From Pigoraptor chileana (taxonomy: Eukaryota > Opisthokonta > Filasterea), in assembly GCA_943704495.1 (NCBI GenBank), contig CALSCR010004352.1, positions 1 to 57,444 of the forward strand: a stretch of DNA of 57,444 nt, written 5' to 3'. The notes under the pieces were generated by a model. The model was given only the letters and a program-made list of their open reading frames with translations. It was not told the origin of the DNA and ran no database searches. Position 1 is the stretch's first letter, and the number at the start of each line of letters is the position of its first letter. Made by a program: the position numbers and the translations under genes. Shown here piece by piece: positions 37,218-46,156 of this stretch.

Positions 37218-40087
37218 CTTGGCCCAATCTTGGCGCAATCGGGGCCAACAGTCAAAGTCAAGTGTTTCTCTCGTCCGTCCGCATCACCAACATGCGCGCC
37301 GAATATGGCGGGTGCATATACATAGATAACAAGGCGGTGGTCGAACTGCGCTCTTCGTTTGTCGATAACGTCCACGTTAATGTGTATGGTTCAATTATCG
37401 CTCTCAGTATGGCCAACGTTTTGATAGAGAATACGGAGTTTAACAATCTGTTCGCGTTGGGCGGAGGCCTCGTTTACATTTCAGGAAGTGCCTCACTGAT
37501 CGTGACGGGATGTCGAGTATCAAACGTCTATGCGTCTTTGGATGGAGGTGTCGCATTCTTGAGTGCAGGAGCGCGGGTTGAATTGTCAAATACGACATTC
37601 AACAACGTTGCGACGGGTGGAAATGGGGGCTTTGCGTTTTTGGAAGTGCATGCGACTCTTGCAATGGAACAATGCGTAATCACGAATGCGTCGGCAGTGA
37701 AATCTGGAGGCGCGATCTATGCGCGCGGAGCGTCGTCCGTAACAATAACACTCATGCAATTCTTCGCAATTGCATGTGGGCGGCGAGGAGGGACCATTTC
37801 TGCTGTCGAATATGCAAACATTGGTCTGTACGAAAGCACGCTGGAACTGTCGACGGCGGGCAATGTGCTGGAATTGTCGACGGGGAACGCTCTCACACAG
37901 TCAAATGACAAATATCTTAGCTCGTACACGGAATCGAGTGGGGGGGCAATCAGCGTCGAAGATTCCGTTCGAATCATCGTCGCTAATGTAACTGCTAGTC
38001 GAGTGTTTGCAGCAGGTGCAGGTGGATTCTTGGCTGCGATCGGCAATGGCGGCGTTTCTGCCACCGTGACAGACACGTCCGTGACCAACGCCCGCGCCCA
38101 TCTCGGTGGCGGATTCATTGTCGGTCTCGGTGCCACGCTCTCCTTGTTTGGAGTGTCCGTCAACACCGCGGTGGCCAATGCAGATGGAGGGTGCGTATAC
38201 GTCGCAGCAGGCTCGACGATTGTGTTTGGAGGATCCAGCTTGCAAAATTGCTTTGCCGGGGCGATTCGATCCACTTTCGGTGCCGGCGGGGCTGTGTTTC
38301 TTGGACCCAACATATACGGCGGCATTTTGTCACCGACGTATGCAATAAACGTCAGCGCAGTGCTTGGTCCAGGCATTTACTCTTATGGCTTGCTGCCTGC
38401 CAGTGTGCTGAGTCTTGCCAGTGTGTCCAACGAAATTCCCATTGACAAGACAGAGCTTCCTTCCAATTGGGAAAGCGGCGGCCTTCTCGTTGGAGCTGTC
38501 AGTCGTTTGACGTCTTCTGTTCAAGCAATAACAGTTAGGAGCGGTGCGTCCCTTCCGACATTTGTGATGGAGATCAGGGATGTGTATGGGGGACGTGTTT
38601 CCCTGCCGGCTGATCAAAACCTTGCGATCCGTGTGGTGGTGGTGGAAGAATATCTCGCGGGAGCATATCTTGTGGGAGACGTGGAGAAGAACTTCGCGAC
38701 GGGAGCGTCCGTGAAATTTACTGAACTGCGCCTCTTTGCCCTGCCGGGAGACTACATACTTCGGGCAGAGTCATCAAACCCGTTTTTGTACGGCGACCTT
38801 GATCCAAACGAAAATCGTCGCCGATTTCTGCAAACGTTTCGTTTCAATGTGACCGTTTCGAACTGCGTAATGGCACTCAAACCGCTGGATGGCGACGTTA
38901 GCAAAATGGCTTGGCAATGTACGTCGGAAGAGGACTCGGGCATTGTTCGACTGGTGGTTCCGTCGGTGGTGGGTTCCCTCGTCACATTGGTGGTAATTGT
39001 CGTCATTGTGCGCTGGCGTTGGTTGGTCTCTCGCCGTGCTCAAAGTCAGATGGCTCAGGCAGAATTTGTTCGAAAACATGCCGCCGAGCTCGAGGGACTC
39101 GTACGGTTTGAGGTTGCAAGGAATTTGATCGAGTTGTTAGAGCGTATTGGAGAAGGAGAATTTGGCATTGTCATGAAGGCCCGTCTGTTCCTGAACGATC
39201 GCGCTCGTCTGTGTGCAGCCAAGACACTCAAGGAAGGCGCCACGTATTCTGAGCGTGTTGCGTTTGTTGAGGAGGCGCAAATTCTTGCCGAACTGAGTCA
39301 TCCCAACATAATCTCGCTCTGTGGGGTTATCACTGTCGATGAGCCAATGTACCTCTTGTTTGAGTTTGCTGTGCATGGCGATCTCAGGACGTTTGTCATG
39401 GCTATTACTGGAGACAGGCGCACGGCAGTTGCGACGGGAGCAATGCTTACAAACTTTGCGTTTCAGGTTGCACGGGGCATGTCGTATCTTGCCTCGGTCA
39501 ACATTGTCCATCGAGATTTGGCGGCGAGGAACTGTCTGGTGAGTCAAGATGCGTTTGGAGAATACATTGTGAAGATTGCGGATTTTGGCTTGTCAAAGGC
39601 AAAATCGACAGAATACTATCGCAATCGAGGAGGCAAGGAGAGGCTTCCATACCGTTGGATGGCGCCAGAGGCCATGTTGACACTTCGTTTCACGGAAATG
39701 ACTGACGTGTGGTCGTTTGGTGTCTGCGTTTGGGAGATGTTCTCGTTTGGAGCCGTTCCGTACGGGGGAATTCCGTCTGGCGAAATATTGCACCACGTCA
39801 CGTCGGGCAACCGTCTCGAATTTGCGCCGAGAATTTGTGGCTTGGCACTACGAACGATAGTTGCAAATTGTTGGGCAAAAGAGCCCAAGAGCAGGCCAAG
39901 CTTTGAAGAAATTGACCGACTGAGTACGATTCCAGTGAATACCCCAAGCAACCGGAGGACGTCTGTGGTTCCTGTAATCGCAATGATTTCCAGGCGCCAG
40001 GCCACCTACCTGAATCTCGCAGGCATTTCAACCATAAACGAAGGTTACACTAATGTTGAGCTGGAACTTGCGGAAGTTTCAGTCTAG
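37172..40087 (+). CDS. receptor-like tyrosine kinase with parallel beta-helix ectodomain, 5' end missing
   Basis: The open frame is 971 residues. About 30-420 are ~25-residue repeats rich in GGAI/GGxF and FxN/VTN motifs, a right-handed beta-helix like Pmp/pectin-lyase repeats, presumably extracellular. About 590-618 is a transmemb helix (VVGSLVTLVVIVVIV) followed by basic RWRW. The kinase runs from about 650: GEGEFGIV, AAK lysine, HRDLAARN (the tyrosine-kinase form of the catalytic loop), DFGLSK, WMAPEA, then a short tail. All key residues are intact. No signal peptide is visible; the first in-frame ATG (37292) is already inside the beta-helix and the start overlaps the antisense GTPase gene. 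So the 5' end was lost or lies in an unseen exon (an acceptor-like CCAACAG ends at 37250). Confidence 0.85.
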   Translation: MFCQRCYCLGQRLSASWPNLGAIGANSQSQVFLSSVRITNMRAEYGGCIYIDNKAVVELRSSFVDNVHVNVYGSIIALSMANVLIENTEFNNLFALGGGLVYISGSASLIVTGCRVSNVYASLDGGVAFLSAGARVELSNTTFNNVATGGNGGFAFLEVHATLAMEQCVITNASAVKSGGAIYARGASSVTITLMQFFAIACGRRGGTISAVEYANIGLYESTLELSTAGNVLELSTGNALTQSNDKYLSSYTESSGGAISVEDSVRIIVANVTASRVFAAGAGGFLAAIGNGGVSATVTDTSVTNARAHLGGGFIVGLGATLSLFGVSVNTAVANADGGCVYVAAGSTIVFGGSSLQNCFAGAIRSTFGAGGAVFLGPNIYGGILSPTYAINVSAVLGPGIYSYGLLPASVLSLASVSNEIPIDKTELPSNWESGGLLVGAVSRLTSSVQAITVRSGASLPTFVMEIRDVYGGRVSLPADQNLAIRVVVVEEYLAGAYLVGDVEKNFATGASVKFTELRLFALPGDYILRAESSNPFLYGDLDPNENRRRFLQTFRFNVTVSNCVMALKPLDGDVSKMAWQCTSEEDSGIVRLVVPSVVGSLVTLVVIVVIVRWRWLVSRRAQSQMAQAEFVRKHAAELEGLVRFEVARNLIELLERIGEGEFGIVMKARLFLNDRARLCAAKTLKEGATYSERVAFVEEAQILAELSHPNIISLCGVITVDEPMYLLFEFAVHGDLRTFVMAITGDRRTAVATGAMLTNFAFQVARGMSYLASVNIVHRDLAARNCLVSQDAFGEYIVKIADFGLSKAKSTEYYRNRGGKERLPYRWMAPEAMLTLRFTEMTDVWSFGVCVWEMFSFGAVPYGGIPSGEILHHVTSGNRLEFAPRICGLALRTIVANCWAKEPKSRPSFEEIDRLSTIPVNTPSNRRTSVVPVIAMISRRQATYLNLAGISTINEGYTNVELELAEVSV

Positions 40088-40213
40088 CCACACAGAGTGT
40101 TTTATTTTTTTTGCATGTTCCTGTTTGAAAGGGCGCTCGCAGGATTCCGCGCTCAGAAAGACGACAGCTGCATTCTTTTGGCAAATGCTGTATGCATTCA
40201 AATCAGGGCTGAT

Positions 40214-40651
40214 TCAAATACGTACAGGCCCCACAAAAATTACGGTACCAGGTCGAATGCCCTGTTTGCCCAGGGGCACATTAATGCCCAAATAATCGTT
40301 TGAAATGCTAAACAACACTGGAGTCCCATCGGGCATATGTGCGTCAGGCGGCAGCAGAGATCTCAACGTATCTTTTGTGAAATCAACATTGGAAAACAGC
40401 AACTTTCTGTCGGTGACTGGGTCAATGAGCACCAAGTCGACGTCGACAGTCGGCACTGCCCTGCATGTCAATGGATTGAATACATTTCCGTCGACGACAG
40501 TCTGGCGAATCCCATAATCTTGCAGGGGATTTTGGAACTTTGTGCCCGCGAGTTGAACATTAGCCCTGCCAGAGTGACCGCGATCTCGCCTTACAGTCTC
40601 CTGAGTGGCAGTGGCAATACCCTTAATAGACTTCGCGCTTGACTGCATCAT
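40214..40651 (-). CDS. hypothetical protein, 145 aa
   Basis: Start ATG 40651 (two adjacent ATGs). The first 30 residues are Ser/Thr/Arg-rich. The rest alternates hydrophobic and polar residues as in a beta-rich domain (TVDVDLVLIDPVTDRKLLF, GTPVLFSISNDY, ending GTVIFVGPVRI). No known motif. It converges on the kinase gene with a 126-nt gap. Overlapping plus-strand frames are shorter and less protein-like. Confidence 0.5.
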   Translation of the reverse strand: MMQSSAKSIKGIATATQETVRRDRGHSGRANVQLAGTKFQNPLQDYGIRQTVVDGNVFNPLTCRAVPTVDVDLVLIDPVTDRKLLFSNVDFTKDTLRSLLPPDAHMPDGTPVLFSISNDYLGINVPLGKQGIRPGTVIFVGPVRI

Positions 40652-40735
40652 GAATTCTATGGAAATTGCCGTCTGGTGAAGCTGAACGACGCGTCGACAT
40701 TCTCCCCTTTACAATAACAAATAAATTTTCTCAAA

Positions 40736-40782
40736 GAGCGTATTCGCCGCTCACCACGAGCGTATTCGCCGCTCACCACGAG
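40736..40782 (+). repeat. two tandem hairpin copies
   Basis: GAGCGTATTCGCCGCTCACC repeated with a 21-bp period; upstream of the gene at 40651, antisense to it. A third, degenerate copy (CACTCACCGAG) follows to about 40802. Confidence 0.85.
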
Positions 40783-40970
40783 TGTGTTCACCACTCACCG
40801 AGCGTATTTGCCGCTGTTGGGATGTCTCAGTCGGCACATCATTTCCCTTCACAACCCCGTCTATCGCATTGTCGTGTTCTTTGGCCGAATATTTGCTTCT
40901 TGACGCGCGCAACCCGCTTAATCGTGTTCTATATTTGCTTCAAACTCACCCTGCCTGTTTGACGGCCTGT

Positions 40971-41414
40971 TCATCGCATGCAACACCTCTTCCCGCAAAT
41001 CCTCCGACTTATGCTTAGGGTCCACAAATCTCGTTTTGTCCCGCGCTCCAGTAGTTTTGTTTGAGGATTGAACGCTTCCGAAAACTCTCTCGATGAGAGC
41101 GGACACCGTGGGGAGCGGCGGACAGTATCAGTTGGCTCTAGTGCCGGAATTATGGCGGAGGCTCGAATTTCGATAGATTCCCGCAAAAACTCAATTTCCC
41201 CCATGTCTACAAGCCAATCATTTTTCGCAATCAAGAGCCGCTTTCGTTTGAAGAACTTTAGACCCACCACAACCACACGGAAAACACGGCGACTGTCAAG
41301 GACAGCGAGCAGACGTACAACGTCAAGCGGGCGAGTTTTTAGCATGACCGTCACGGACGATTTGCCGGCGGACATGTTTTGCATGAAGGAAGATCTTTTC
41401 CTACAATTTAACAT
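40971..41414 (-). CDS. hypothetical protein ending in MITE sequence
   Basis: Start ATG 41414. The first ~95 residues look natural (LDVVRLLAVLDSRRVFRVVV, then a basic KFFKRKRLL strand and a Glu-rich helix). From about residue 97 the frame enters a MITE-like element (RRSPRCPLSS) in sense orientation and the stop lies beyond it, so the original C-terminus is lost. A plus-strand frame over the same bases (41068-41451) is Ser/Thr/Arg-rich and looks like a shadow. Function unknown. Confidence 0.4.
   Translation of the reverse strand: MLNCRKRSSFMQNMSAGKSSVTVMLKTRPLDVVRLLAVLDSRRVFRVVVVGLKFFKRKRLLIAKNDWLVDMGEIEFLRESIEIRASAIIPALEPTDTVRRSPRCPLSSREFSEAFNPQTKLLERGTKRDLWTLSISRRICGKRCCMR
41028..41128 (-). 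mobile_element. MITE-like element, reversed, full length
   Basis: CAAATCTCGTTTTGTCCCGC, GTTTGAGGATTGAACGC, CTCTCTCGATGAGAGCGGAC, then ACCGTGGGGAGCGGCGGAC. Confidence 0.7.
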
Positions 41415-41495
41415 GCGGAGAATATGGTTTCCGAAGATGAGTGTTGCATAATTTAATCATAGTCTCGGCCCACATAGCCCCAGTATGAGTTTGGA

Positions 41496-41503
41496 AAAAT
41501 TGA
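41496..41503 (+). promoter_or_regulatory. AAAATTGA octamer upstream of the oxygenase gene
   Basis: Exact octamer ending 53 nt before ATG 41557. Confidence 0.35.
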
Positions 41504-41556
41504 TACTGATAGATATCAATTGAGAGCTTTACTTATCAATAGACAACTAACTGAAA

Positions 41557-43184
41557 ATGGCTGACTCAGAGCGCGACAATTTTACCCAATGCGTTGAGTC
41601 GTTCTTTGTGATGCAAGGCATTGCCGAGGCAGTGGCGAACATTTGCGACAGAGACTCAGGCGAATCAGGTTCCGAACCCCTCGCATGCATTGGCTACACA
41701 CTGGTCAATGTGTCTCCTACCAAAGGACACGAGGATGTAAAGGACGGGTGCGATGTTGACGACCTTGATGAAGAGGAGGAAACAGACGAGGAAAATGAAG
41801 AGGGTGAAGAGGGTGAAGAGGGTGAAGAGGGTGAAGAGGGTGAAGAGGATGAAGAGGAAGAGGAAAAAGCACATGACAACGAGAGTGATGGGTTTCTCGA
41901 CGATGTCGTTAAGAGAAGGCCCTGGGAAGCCGTTGCGAAAGTGCGTGCTATGGTGGCACGCGGTCGCCCGTTCTTTTGCGAGGGTATACTGCAGTCGATT
42001 GACACTTCCTTCAAGATGGACGTGCTGTCGACGACTGGTGAGTGGAATAGCGTCACTGTCGATCCGTCGGGTCTCTCTGCGCTTCTTGCCGCGTCGCACC
42101 AGGCTGCCTTTGGAGATCTGAAGACGATGGAGACAGTCGTGGACGGGAGCGTGCGCACTGCGCTCGAGATATCGCCCGATCAATTTCGCATTGATGGGGA
42201 GACGCTCAATGCAATCACGAGTGAGATTGCGGGGGAATTCGAGGCCACGCTGATGGAGGGACTCGTTCCAGTCACGGTGAAGCCGTACAAGATAAACATC
42301 TACTCAAAAGGGTCGTTTTTCAAAAGCCACGTCGACAGTCCCGTTGGGGACGACATGATTGGAACAGCCATTGTCAGTTTGCCCTTTAAGCACTCGGGTG
42401 GCGGTCTGAAGGTGTCTCATCGCGGTGTTGAGACTACATTTAATAGCGGGGCTGAGTCATACAAATGGTGTGCATTCTTCAGCGACTGCCCGCACGAGGT
42501 GCTCAAGGTCAATTCTGGACATCGCGTGACGCTCACGTTCATCGTCTCTGCAGCCCACACCACGCCCCAAAGAAGACAACAGCGGTGAAGACGAAAACCG
42601 TATGCGGTGGCTACAGTCTGTCGGCGGCGACGTTGTCCAGTTTGATGGGTACGGCCGGGCGTGGTATCGCGGCGCTTGTCAACTTGTCGAAAAAGTCTTT
42701 GCCTTACAGTGCGGTCGGGTTCCTGTTGGGCCACCGCTACACAATGACGGCACTCGCTAATGCCGATGGGTGCCTAAAGGGGGTCGACATGCTGCTTTAC
42801 AACGCAGTGCGGGACACCGGGTTGCGCGCCGAGTTTATCACTGTCGTTCAGCTTCAGTACCACTCGTTGTACAGTACAGTTTCCAGTGGTTGTGGCTCTG
42901 ACAGCGACACGTACACAAACCGCGTATATGCGTTGACCCCGTCTGATCTTGATTTCCTGACGAACAAAACGAGCGTCAAGCCGACGTACAAGTACAAGCA
43001 CGTGCCGTTTTACGACGAGCTGACCAGTTATGATCTGAACGGTTATGATCTGAAGAAAAAGTCTAAGATGCTTTTACACTATGACGGTGGCTCAGAGCAC
43101 ACGGGCAATGAAGCTGCACCATGTGTGAAGCAGGGCGTGTACTTCCGGGCTGCCATGATTGTGTCGGCAATGCAAAGTGAGTGA
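41557..43184 (+). pseudogene. 2OG-Fe(II) oxygenase (prolyl-4-hydroxylase-like) with one frame change
   Basis: Start ATG 41557. Residues 70-105 are Glu-rich, from a 15-bp repeat encoding GEEGE. The double-stranded beta-helix core follows: KINIYSKGSFFKSHVDSP (HxD iron ligands), FKHSGGGLKVSHRG, then SDCPHEVLKVNSGHRVTLTF with the distal His and the 2OG-binding Arg. These enzymes hydroxylate protein side chains using 2-oxoglutarate, Fe(II) and O2. After FIVSAAHTTP the frame ends, but the -1 frame continues for about 195 residues (GYSLSAATLSSLMG, FLLGHRYT, HYDGGSEHTGNEA), which looks like the usual C-terminal half. The change is near 42570 at CGCCCCAAAGAAG. No intron fits. Pseudogene, indel or frameshifting. 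Confidence 0.75.
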
Positions 43185-43977
43185 GCGGACCGGCTTCACG
43201 ATTAAAAAACGTTTGCAGTTGGCAAGGACGAAATTCTTGACTCAAAATGCACTTTACGAATATGTGACGTTGCCTAGGGTCTTTTGATTTGCGAGCACTA
43301 TCTGCAAATCTCATTCTGATCCGTGTCGATTGGTGTGCAGCTCTTTTTTTTTATTAAATTTGTGGTCGTTTCCAAGAATCACGCAGAGACCACGCTCAAA
43401 CTATGAACGAAATCGAAAACAAAAACTGCTAGACTTTGAAAACTCAGTAACGTAGACTGCGCGAGAAAAGTGAGCTCTGGCTGGTTTGGATTTAGTCGAT
43501 GACGAATACCATGTGATTTTAAGAAATGCAAGGCTAAGAGAAAGGTTATGTGGGGGGTACTATGCCAATTTTTGGAACACAAAATGATTTTATCAACGCA
43601 CTCTCAGCGGGAGCTCGTTGAGTTGGTTCAAACAAAGAGGCAAACTTAAACAAAACCAAACCTTTAAGCCATTCCCAATGAAGCACGAAATGATAATGGG
43701 ACTGGCCGCGCGCCTTATAAACAGCCTCCCAGACAAACCAAACACCTCGCATACATTGCCACTCCCAACTGCCTTACCATAAGCGACCACGCCGCGGTGG
43801 TATCTGATCAAGCCGTTCATCACTTTCTCACGGGCGGCGGTTTCCTGAATGATTTCTGCCTGACGCACTATGCGATTGAATTGGATTTTGTTATCGCGCT
43901 CTTCGCGATCGCCAGTTGGCACCCCTATTGGCGACACTACCTTTACCGCCTGAACCCATGCACTTTGGACTTGCCAA
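43185..43977. other. region without an intact gene
   Basis: A 132-residue minus frame (43593-43991) and plus frames overlap, but none is convincing. The last part probably belongs to the decayed S1/P1 gene. Confidence 0.45.
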
Positions 43978-44172
43978 GATCGCGATGGCAACCTGATCAG
44001 AGGAACATTCTTGGACCGTCCCGCAAATTTGCATTACGTGTGGGGCACGCTCATCATCAACGAACGTCTGAAGGAGTTCGGAAACGACATCGAGGCATAC
44101 GTCCAGTACCTCTCCGCAGGGTTTCGCCAGACGGAACGTGAATTTATACCAAATGAGTTATCATCGCTTTAG
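43978..44172 (+). pseudogene. C-terminal relic of an S1/P1-type nuclease
   Basis: A start-less 64-codon frame reads DRDGNLIRGTF, PANLHYVWGTLII, KEFGNDIEAYVQYL. S1/P1 nucleases, secreted zinc enzymes for single-stranded nucleic acid, have GGN...NLHxVWDT at this point. Here the zinc-ligand Asp of WDT is Gly. The N-terminal ~200 residues, including the Trp-1 start and other His ligands, are missing or scattered over broken frames upstream. Its stop overlaps by 12 nt the stop of the convergent acidic-protein gene. Confidence 0.4.
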
Positions 44173-44571
44173 CGCGTCTGCGTCTTCGTCATCTTCGTCG
44201 TCGTCATCTTCGTCGTTTTCTTCATTGTCGTCGTCTTCGTTTTCTTCATTGTCGTCGTCTTCCTTTTCTTCGCCGTCGTCGGCCTTGCTGTGCTGACTTG
44301 CGAGTTGAAGATATCCGAAGAACTCCCTCACGTACAGTACGTAACGAATTTCGTTCTGAATGTCGGGTGACATACTCTCAAATTTAGTCACCAATTCTTT
44401 CTGAATGTTAGGCGACATACTTTCAAAGTCGGCCACCTGCGTTTCTTTGTTGGCGCACATTAACTGTTTTGTTGTGACAAGTCCTGCCCAACTGGTGTGT
44501 AATATTTGCTTGTAAAGTTCGTCGTTGCTCAGGTGGAATGCTTTGTCTAACATCGACGTTAAAGTTGCCAT
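44161..44571 (-). CDS. acidic-tail protein
   Basis: 136 residues from ATG 44571 (CAACAATGGCAAC), preferred over the ATG at 44709 because of context and an AAAATTGA 65 nt upstream. The first 60 residues are helical. Two copies of a 14-residue motif follow (FESMSPNIQKELVTK, FESMSPDIQNEIRY), then a tail of about 40 residues that is nearly all Asp/Glu/Asn, encoded by a TCTTCGTCGT-type repeat. Acidic tails of this kind occur in chaperone-like and chromatin-associated proteins, but no family is recognisable. Confidence 0.6.
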   Translation of the reverse strand: MATLTSMLDKAFHLSNDELYKQILHTSWAGLVTTKQLMCANKETQVADFESMSPNIQKELVTKFESMSPDIQNEIRYVLYVREFFGYLQLASQHSKADDGEEKEDDDNEENEDDDNEENDEDDDDEDDEDADALKR

Positions 44572-44636
44572 TGTTGCTGTCAACTCAGAACAGTGGATTA
44601 GTGTGATTAGTGGAGCAGTTGCGATGCAGCAATGTT

Positions 44637-44644
44637 TCAATTTT
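44637..44644 (-). promoter_or_regulatory. AAAATTGA octamer upstream of the acidic-tail gene
   Basis: Exact octamer on the minus strand, 65 nt before ATG 44571. Confidence 0.35.
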
Positions 44645-44839
44645 TTTCTGCCCTCAAGTCCCAAACATAGATTCCAGTCCGCAAACGGATTGTACCTCGC
44701 AGAACACATGCTGTTTAGAAGAACAAAAAAGCGTTAAATCGGTCCCAAACAGGCAGTGGCGCTGTTTGTGACGGCGAGGGGAAAAAAATGAAACCTGGCA
44801 TTAATCAAGTTGTAGTAGCCAAAAGCACGGCCATCATGA

Positions 44840-45349
44840 AAGAGCGATGACAGGACAATCATTCTTGCGTCCTCGGATAACAAAGAATTTCCGGTGACAC
44901 TATTACTTGCTCAAAGATCAACAGTCCTGAAGAATATGCTGCTCGACTGGGGATATCCGGACGTCATTCCAGATAGGATACCTGTCAAAATCTCAAGCGA
45001 GATTCTTACACTTGTCATTGAGTTTTGCACTCATCACATTGACGACCCAGTCGAGACAGAACCAAAGATGTGGGGTAAGTGGGTGATTCCTGACCCAGTG
45101 AATTCAAGTGTGAACGAGTGGGACGCCGCATTCATGCAGAAAATGTCCGTGGATACTCTCGTACAGACTGTGAATGCTGCAGATTTCTTGGAATTGAAGG
45201 ATCTGCTAGACGCAGGGGGGAAAGCAATAGCCAATCTGTTGAATAGAAAGACTCCCGAACAAATCCGAGAAATGCTCGGCCTGCAAGACGACTTCACACC
45301 AGAGGAACGCGAACAGATACGGCTCGAAAACGAGTGGTGCGAACCCTAG
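44840..45349 (+). CDS. SKP1: SKP1 paralogue (SCF ubiquitin-ligase adaptor)
   Basis: SKP1 bridges cullin-1 to F-box proteins. The product follows SKP1 along its length: SSDNKEFPV near the start, QRSTVLKNML, EFCTHHIDDP, WDAAFMQKMSVDTLVQTVNAADFLELKDLLD, then the C-terminal F-box-binding helices with KTPEQIREMLGL, DDFTPEERE, ending ENEWCEP. The frame is open from the TGA at 44837 but has no ATG; the natural start should be within a few residues of codon 44840. An ATG at 44847 is out of frame by one, and GGGGAAAAAAATGA at 44783-44796 could mark a first exon. So the 5' end is shifted or split. The stop TAG shares its last base with a hairpin element. Confidence 0.85.
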   Translation, partial: KSDDRTIILASSDNKEFPVTLLLAQRSTVLKNMLLDWGYPDVIPDRIPVKISSEILTLVIEFCTHHIDDPVETEPKMWGKWVIPDPVNSSVNEWDAAFMQKMSVDTLVQTVNAADFLELKDLLDAGGKAIANLLNRKTPEQIREMLGLQDDFTPEEREQIRLENEWCEP

Positions 45350-45372
45350 CGCGTTTCGCCGCGCACCACGAG
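45349..45372 (+). repeat. dispersed hairpin abutting the SKP1 stop
   Basis: GCGCGTTTCGCCGCGCACCA then CGAG; the clearest case of a sense hairpin placed at a stop codon. Confidence 0.9.
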
Positions 45373-45505
45373 TCTGGCCAAACGCGGACAAGCTAGGCCA
45401 ACGCGCACGAGTCTGGCCAAACGCGGACAAGCTAGGCCAACGCGCACGAGTCTGGCCAAACGCGGACAAGCTAGGCCATTGCGCACGAGTCATGCCGCAA
45501 CGCAT
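45372..45505 (+). repeat. ~42-bp tandem repeat, three copies
   Basis: Unit made of GCGCACGAGTCTGGCCAAAC and GCGGACAAGCTAGGCCAAC. Confidence 0.85.
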
Positions 45506-45663
45506 GCGTCGGTAGGGTGGCTCATTACGCGTCGGTAGGGGGGACGCAACCCCCCTTTTTAAACCCACTGGCCGTTCTCGTTCTGTTGTCCGGTGCTGAC
45601 CTGGCGGTGCCAGGTTTCTCCCGACAGGTGTCTCTTCGAAAGGGTCAGAAACGCCGACAGTCG

Positions 45664-45986
45664 ATGTCAACGGGAGGGGCGGTAGCCAATGCGAAGAATG
45701 TAGTGTTGTATGGCACGCTTATGGCGATCGTGGGCCGCTTGAATATTTGGGATTGCCGGACAGACATTTCTTTTATCCCTTTGTCGTGTTCAATTCTTTT
45801 CAGGGGTTTTTCATTTTCTTGTCGTACACTGTGCGATCAAAAGTGATTAAAGCGTTGTGTGAGGCCCATCCAAGCGTTAGCAGACTCGTGTCAACGATGA
45901 TGAAGTCTTCAGTGTGGACGCAGACAGTTAGTGACAACAAAGTGAAAGCGCCGTCCACAACCATAAGTCAGAGCACAACGTTTTGA
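45664..45986 (+). pseudogene. 3' fragment of a 7TM (class-B/adhesion GPCR-like) gene
   Basis: From ATG 45664, NVVLYGTLMAIVGR resembles a sixth transmembrane helix. After a -1 frame change near 45740, FFYPFVVFNSFQGFFIFLSY reads like the seventh helix of adhesion/secretin-type receptors, whose hallmark is FN-SLQGFFIF. RSKVIKALCE is the usual amphipathic segment after it, then a Ser/Thr-rich tail. The other five helices and the ectodomain are absent. The sequence 5' of 45664 is repeat-like. A decayed receptor fragment, cut at its 5' end and frameshifted. Confidence 0.5.
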
Positions 45987-46156
45987 ATAAGACACAATCT
46001 TTTTTATATTGTGGCCATATTTCCGAATACTTATGTATTTTTCTTTAACAACGAACCCATACAAGCTGCGAACAGACCTTACAACAAACCCTCCAGCGAG
46101 AGACAACAAACCCAGCGAGAGACAACAAATCCCGTGGTGAGCGGCGGACACGGTCA

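Noticed and set aside
37717-38376. 219-codon minus-strand ORF
   Set aside because: Antisense to the beta-helix of the kinase; Pro/Ala/Thr-rich shadow.
41068-41451. 127-codon plus-strand ORF
   Set aside because: Ser/Thr/Arg-rich shadow of the minus-strand gene at 41414.
43593-43991. 132-codon minus-strand ORF
   Set aside because: No motif; overlaps the region antisense to the S1/P1 relic and is bounded by no start context.
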